9,761 nt of DNA from Alphaproteobacteria bacterium (lineage in GTDB: Bacteria; Pseudomonadota; Alphaproteobacteria; Thalassobaculales; Thalassobaculaceae): NCBI GenBank assembly GCA_028822575.1, contig JAPKDN010000077.1, positions 1 through 9,761 of the forward strand, read 5' to 3'. Under the pieces are notes generated by a model. The model ran no database searches. It worked only from the letters and a program-made list of their open reading frames with translations, and had not been told where the DNA came from. Positions 6,193 through 9,761 of this stretch are shown here, piece by piece. A program made the translations under genes and the position numbers. Each line of letters opens with the position of its first letter. Position 1 is the first letter of the stretch.

Positions 6193-7433
6193 GTGGCGGC
6201 GGCGAAACGACCAATCGGCGCCGGCGCGCCGACGACTTGGTCGTTCTCGCGGTCATGCGCGATAATGCCGCCCTTCACCACCAGTCGGTGATTAGCGGCC
6301 TCGGCGGCCAGGGCAATGCGTTCGGTGGGGTTTCCGTCTACTACCAGCAGATCCGCCTTCATGCCGGGTGTGACTGTGCCTTGATCAGTCAGGCCGATCA
6401 GATCGGCGGCGTTGCGGGTGGAAATTATCAAGGCATCGCTCGGCGAAATTCCGATATCCACCATATAGCCAAGTTCAAGCGCATTGGCGCCATGCAGGTT
6501 GAACGGGGTTCCGGCATCGGTTCCCATCGCGATAAGACCACCCTCCTGATAGTAGCGCCGCACTGATTCCTTATGAACCTCTAACAGCCGTCCCGCCTTT
6601 TCAATCACGTAGACCGGCATTCCCCGGTCGGGGTGAGCCATGATATTGCCGACCGCGGCCAGGGTTGGAACCAGATAGGTACCCGCTTTTAACATTTCCT
6701 CGATGCACTCATCGGTCATGAAGATGCCATGCTCGATCGAGGAGATGCCGCCGCGCACGGCATTGAAAATTCCCTCGGAGCCTTGCGCATGGCTCGCCGA
6801 TTTGCGTTTGAAACGCTTGCCCTCGGCGATGCCAGCGCCGATTTCCTCAGCGGTGTAATGAGCATCCTCGGGATTGACACCAGGGGTCATCACCCCGCCC
6901 GTGGCCATGATCTTGATCAGGTCGGCGCCGGCGTGAATCTGTTCACGCACCGCCTTGATTACTTCCTCAACCCCGTCAGCGACTCGGCCAATTCGGTTGC
7001 CGTGACCACCGGTCATGCAGATCATCCGGCCGACCGCTCGGATCGATGGGCCAAGATGACGACCGGCGTTCACCGCGTCACGTACCGCGAATTCCAGATA
7101 ATCCTTGCCGCCGCAATCCCGGATCGCGGTGATCCCACCCGCCAGCGTGGCCTGGGCATTCTCCAGCGCCTTGATGGTGATCTGCCCGTCGGTCAGTTTA
7201 CCCTGCACCGCGCCGGGATCCGCCTCGCCGCCATAAACCAGATGGACATGACAATCGATCAGGCCAGGCAAAAGCGTGCCGCCGGAGGTATCGACGCGCA
7301 ACCCATCATGACCGGAAAATTCCGCCGACGGCGCCACCGCGACAATGCTGTCGCCATCGACCATGACACCATGCTCCAAGAGCATGCGACCAGTTCCATC
7401 GAAAACCAGACCACCATCGAAAAGCACGGGCAT
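6180..7433 (-). CDS. Binuclear-metal amidohydrolase (imidazolonepropionase-like / Xaa-dipeptidase group)
   Basis: This member of the amidohydrolase superfamily has 417 residues. It has the small beta-sandwich at both ends (FDGGLVFDGTG at 5-15; PGMKADLLVVDGNP at 356-369) around a TIM barrel. The metal site is complete: HVH (His62, His64), bridging Lys174 in DLIKIMATGG, His215 in SHAQG, His235 in EHG and Asp306 in GTDAG. This Lys-bridged pattern matches the group often annotated imidazolonepropionase-like, some members of which are characterised as dipeptidases releasing C-terminal Arg, Lys or Pro (from memory of the family). No signal peptide is seen. I chose the ATG at 7433 because GGAG (7441-7444) lies seven bases upstream and it aligns with family starts; 25 extra upstream codons are open but lack family character. 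Gaps are 49 bp to the kinase gene and 47 bp to the M20 gene. Confidence 0.87.
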   Translation of the reverse strand: MPVLFDGGLVFDGTGRMLLEHGVMVDGDSIVAVAPSAEFSGHDGLRVDTSGGTLLPGLIDCHVHLVYGGEADPGAVQGKLTDGQITIKALENAQATLAGGITAIRDCGGKDYLEFAVRDAVNAGRHLGPSIRAVGRMICMTGGHGNRIGRVADGVEEVIKAVREQIHAGADLIKIMATGGVMTPGVNPEDAHYTAEEIGAGIAEGKRFKRKSASHAQGSEGIFNAVRGGISSIEHGIFMTDECIEEMLKAGTYLVPTLAAVGNIMAHPDRGMPVYVIEKAGRLLEVHKESVRRYYQEGGLIAMGTDAGTPFNLHGANALELGYMVDIGISPSDALIISTRNAADLIGLTDQGTVTPGMKADLLVVDGNPTERIALAAEAANHRLVVKGGIIAHDRENDQVVGAPAPIGRFAAATAGF

Positions 7434-7482
7434 CGGTGCACTCCAAGGCAAAAAAACGGTCCAAGGTCGGAGACAGTCCCGC

Positions 7483-8403
7483 TCAAACCAGCAATGTGGC
7501 GGACGCAAGCCGGGGCGTCACGCTCTCTATTTCCACCAAGGTTGGCAAGCCGGTTTGCGCGCCCTCTTGGAGGCAGGCAAGCCCGCCGGCCACGCTGGCC
7601 TGGCGCAGGGCGTAGGATATCGACGCCCCCCCATCCAGGCTCGCCGCCAGGGCCCCGACGAAAGCATCACCCGCGCCGACAGTATCGACCGGCTCGATCT
7701 GGAGCGCACCAATCCGAAATATCATACCGCTTGTAGCCAGAACAGCGCCAGACCCGCCGAGGGTGATGATACAGTCGAGTGTGAACTTTTCCGCGAAGGT
7801 TTTGGCATGAATTTCCGGGTCATCCTCGGCTCCGGCCAGGGTATTGGCTTCGCCCTCGTTCAGCACCAAGACATCACAAGCCCCAAGAGCCGCGTCGGTT
7901 ATCCTGAGAGCCGGCGCCAGATTGAGAACGATCCGACATCCCGCCCGATGCGCCCGGTGGATCACTGCCTCGATCTCCGGTACGGGGACTTCCATCTGCA
8001 ACACCAAGGTCGTCTCGGGGCCCAACAGGCAATCCGGAACTTGATCCGCCGTTACCGCCATGTTGGCGCCACTGGCGACCACGATCTGATTCTCGCCACT
8101 TTCCTCGACCATGACCGCAGCCGTTCCCGTGACTCCATCGATAGCCTCTATGAGAGCGATGTCGACACCACCAGCCCGCAGCGCGTCGAGAACCAGGCGC
8201 GCGTAGGGGTCGCGGCCAACGCGACCAATCATCCGGGTCCCGCCACCGGACCGGGACGCCCGCGCCGCCGCCACCGCCTGGTTGGCGCCCTTGCCTCCAG
8301 GCCTGAAAACATAGGTTGGACAGAGCACGGTTTCGCCTCGATCTGGAAGTCGCGCCACGTTGAGGAACAGATCCGCGTTCACGGAGCCTAGGACCAGGAT
8401 CAT
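7483..8403 (-). CDS. rbsK: Ribokinase-like PfkB sugar kinase
   Basis: This PfkB-family kinase transfers phosphate from ATP to a sugar hydroxyl; ribose to ribose 5-phosphate is the closest match. The 306-residue length is close to that of ribokinase. Motifs: GSVNADLFLNVARLPDRGET (6-25), the sugar-binding GGKGANQAVAAAR (36-48), LNEGEAN (181-187), and the anion hole and catalytic base in DTVGAGDAF (240-248, Asp246). Specificity for ribose over another pentose or a nucleoside is not certain. The ATG at 8403 is preferred because the protein then starts MILVLGSVNAD; the open frame upstream, to 8784, lies antisense to manC and has no kinase homology. The start is preceded by AAAGGGGG merging into a run of nine G's. 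It is first in the four-gene run; no sugar transporter is visible. Confidence 0.83.
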   Translation of the reverse strand: MILVLGSVNADLFLNVARLPDRGETVLCPTYVFRPGGKGANQAVAAARASRSGGGTRMIGRVGRDPYARLVLDALRAGGVDIALIEAIDGVTGTAAVMVEESGENQIVVASGANMAVTADQVPDCLLGPETTLVLQMEVPVPEIEAVIHRAHRAGCRIVLNLAPALRITDAALGACDVLVLNEGEANTLAGAEDDPEIHAKTFAEKFTLDCIITLGGSGAVLATSGMIFRIGALQIEPVDTVGAGDAFVGALAASLDGGASISYALRQASVAGGLACLQEGAQTGLPTLVEIESVTPRLASATLLV

Positions 8404-8491
8404 CGCCCCCCCCCTTTCTTCGCTTGGAGATAGCTGGTAGAGCCTGAGGTTGAGGCTTCTCCTGGTCAACCCCGCGTTACGTGAAGGACCC
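8404..8491. promoter_or_regulatory. Divergent gap between the kinase gene and manC
   Basis: This 88-bp gap must hold the start signals of both genes, or at least their leaders. It contains a run of nine C's (8406-8414) that is the G run before the kinase start. It also holds a short imperfect dyad AGCCT (8441-8445) / AGGCT (8453-8457) and the manC ribosome-binding site GAAGGA (8483-8488). I found no good -35/-10 pair in either direction. Confidence 0.4.
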
Positions 8492-9761
8492 ATGGCGACT
8501 ATCCATCCGGTGATCCTTTCGGGAGGGTCCGGAACCCGCCTTTGGCCGGTTTCCCGGGCACTGTTTCCCAAACAATTTCTGGCCCTTACCGGCCACCGCA
8601 CAATGCTGCAAGAAACCGCAATGCGGGTCCGAGATGGCGCACGCTTCGCCGATCCGATGGTGATCTGCAACGCTGAGCATCGTTTCATTGTCGCCGAACA
8701 ACTGCGCCAGATTGAGGTCAGACCGTCGGACATGATCCTGGAGCCAGAGGGCCGCAATACCGCGCCCGCCGCCGCCCTGGCCACGCTCAGAATCGCAGAG
8801 TTTGATCCCGAGGGGCTGGTCCTACTGCTCGCGTCAGATCATGTGGTCACCAAGCCCGAGGTGTTGCGGGACGCGATCATGCGCGGTGTCGTCGCCGCGG
8901 AGCAGGACCGTCTGGTAACCTTCGGCATCCGACCGCACCGTCCAGAGACTGGGTACGGGCATATCAAGGTCGGCGCCGAAATCACCGAAGCGATAGGTTG
9001 TCACACGGTCGACCGGTTTGTCGAAAAGCCGGATTTCCAAACCGCCAAGGGCTATGTGGCGTCCGGTGACTATCTTTGGAATGCCAGCCTGTTCCTGTTT
9101 CGCGCCAACGTCTTTTTGGAGGAACTTCAGCGGCTGGCGCCCAAAATAGAGACATCATGCCGGGCAGCTCTGACCGGCGCCTCGGAGGATCTTGGTTTTC
9201 TGCGCCCCGAACCTAGCGCTTTTGCAAGTTGCCCATCGATCTCCATCGATTATGCCGTCATGGAAAAGACCGACAAGGCCGCCGTGGTGCCTGTTGACCC
9301 AGGTTGGAGCGATGTCGGGTCCTGGACCGCGCTTTGGGAAATTTCTGAGCAGGACGAGCACGCCAACGCGTTGATTGGAGACGTGGCCGCCCATAACGTG
9401 CGCAATGCCCTGATCCGCGCGGAGTCGCGTCAGGTTACCGCCATCGGCGTCGAGAACGTCATCATCGCCGAGACCTCCGACGCAGTCTTGGTCCTGGGCA
9501 TGAACCATGCCCAGGATGTTAAGCTCGCGGTCGATGACTTAAAGGCCGCCGGCCGGCCCGAGGCGACAGCTCATTCCCTGGTGCACCGCCCCTGGGGAAC
9601 GTTTGAGGGCATCGACGCAGGGCCGACCTATCAGGTCAAACGGATCACGGTAACGCCCGGCGCCGCACTTTCCCTACAAAGTCATCAGCATCGCTCTGAA
9701 CATAGGGTCGTGATCTCAGGGAACGCGAACGTTACCCGGGGGCCCAGCCAGGACAAACTAG
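8492..9761 (+). CDS. manC: Mannose-1-phosphate guanylyltransferase / mannose-6-phosphate isomerase, 3' truncated by window
   Basis: This is a bifunctional enzyme of the ManC/CpsB/AlgA (type II PMI-GMP) family, making GDP-mannose from mannose 1-phosphate and GTP, and in many members also interconverting fructose 6-phosphate and mannose 6-phosphate. Within the visible 423 codons: the nucleotidyltransferase signature GGSGTRLWP (11-19) with PKQFL (26-30), EPEGRNTAPA (84-93), ASDH (114-117), FVEKP (176-180), SIDYAVMEK (251-259) and DPGWSDVGSW (269-278). The C-terminal cupin begins at HRPWGTFE (365-372), with metal-binding SHQHRSEH (397-404). Oddities: WNASLF (196-201) and EHR (403-405), where relatives usually have WNSGMF and EHW. 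The ATG at 8492 follows GAAGGA by three bases, a short spacing. About 50 residues are probably missing beyond the window. It supplies precursor for capsule, LPS or exopolysaccharide. Confidence 0.93.
   Translation, partial: MATIHPVILSGGSGTRLWPVSRALFPKQFLALTGHRTMLQETAMRVRDGARFADPMVICNAEHRFIVAEQLRQIEVRPSDMILEPEGRNTAPAAALATLRIAEFDPEGLVLLLASDHVVTKPEVLRDAIMRGVVAAEQDRLVTFGIRPHRPETGYGHIKVGAEITEAIGCHTVDRFVEKPDFQTAKGYVASGDYLWNASLFLFRANVFLEELQRLAPKIETSCRAALTGASEDLGFLRPEPSAFASCPSISIDYAVMEKTDKAAVVPVDPGWSDVGSWTALWEISEQDEHANALIGDVAAHNVRNALIRAESRQVTAIGVENVIIAETSDAVLVLGMNHAQDVKLAVDDLKAAGRPEATAHSLVHRPWGTFEGIDAGPTYQVKRITVTPGAALSLQSHQHRSEHRVVISGNANVTRGPSQDKL

Noticed and set aside
6729..7736. A long open frame (335 codons) on the + strand opposite the amidohydrolase and kinase genes
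   Set aside because: It crosses the boundary of two well-supported genes, has no recognisable motif, and is rich in His/Arg/Asp as expected for the antisense of GC-rich coding DNA.
7345..8391. A 348-codon open frame on the + strand opposite the kinase gene
   Set aside because: It is antisense to a complete ribokinase-like gene with intact motifs, and it has no family character of its own.
8441..8457. AGCCT/AGGCT dyad between the kinase gene and manC as an operator
   Set aside because: The arms are only five bases and extend only with a bulge; too weak to report as a site.
8404..8784. Upstream in-frame extension of the kinase gene by 127 codons
   Set aside because: The extension lies antisense to manC and lacks kinase homology; family proteins start at the ATG at 8403.
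1..9761. A defence system, mobile element, CRISPR array or structural RNA
   Set aside because: I looked for transposase or integrase motifs, terminal repeats, regularly spaced repeats and tRNA-like arms on both strands by eye and found none; the gene content is metabolic.

Overview
The window is a GC-rich, densely coded stretch of bacterial chromosome. Codon use, the families present and the tight gene spacing suggest a proteobacterium, most likely a metabolically versatile alphaproteobacterium; this is inference, since there is no rRNA or other marker gene here. Nine protein genes carry recognisable family motifs and a tenth encodes a small lipoprotein of unknown role. I see no tRNA, rRNA, CRISPR array, insertion sequence, phage gene or defence gene.

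Left part (1-3637). The 3' end of a flavoprotein monooxygenase of the phenol hydroxylase / TfdB / MhpA type (+ strand) runs in from outside the window. It converges on three tandem paralogous short-chain dehydrogenases (SDRs, - strand, transcribed from 3013 down to 598). The three are colinear: every catalytic residue sits at the same number, the two junctions share the same stop/ribosome-binding-site/start geometry, and all length variation lies in one stretch, the substrate-binding loop. Divergently from them, across a 243-bp regulatory gap, lies a gene of the carboxymuconolactone decarboxylase family (+). Its stop codon sits in the loop of a terminator-like hairpin. Monooxygenase, dehydrogenases and CMD protein together suggest catabolism of a cyclic or aromatic compound, but no substrate can be named.

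Middle (3638-4150). A small predicted lipoprotein with four conserved-looking cysteines (+) faces the next operon tail to tail.

Right-centre (4148-8403, - strand). Four genes run in one direction with short gaps (49, 47 and 14 bp): a ribokinase-like PfkB sugar kinase, a binuclear-metal amidohydrolase, an M20D amidohydrolase/peptidase and a ureohydrolase of the arginase/agmatinase family. All metal ligands are present in the three hydrolases. A reasonable reading is that the two amidohydrolases release an amino acid or guanidino compound from a peptide or N-acyl conjugate, and the ureohydrolase then removes urea from it. The kinase would supply or salvage a sugar phosphate.

Right end (8492-9761, + strand). 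A divergent gene for mannose-1-phosphate guanylyltransferase / mannose-6-phosphate isomerase (manC type) runs off the window inside its C-terminal cupin domain. It makes GDP-mannose for surface polysaccharide and is probably unrelated to the catabolic genes. The most noteworthy observations are the SDR triplication with diverging loops, the peptidase-ureohydrolase cassette, and a nine-G run in the ribosome-binding region of the kinase gene.
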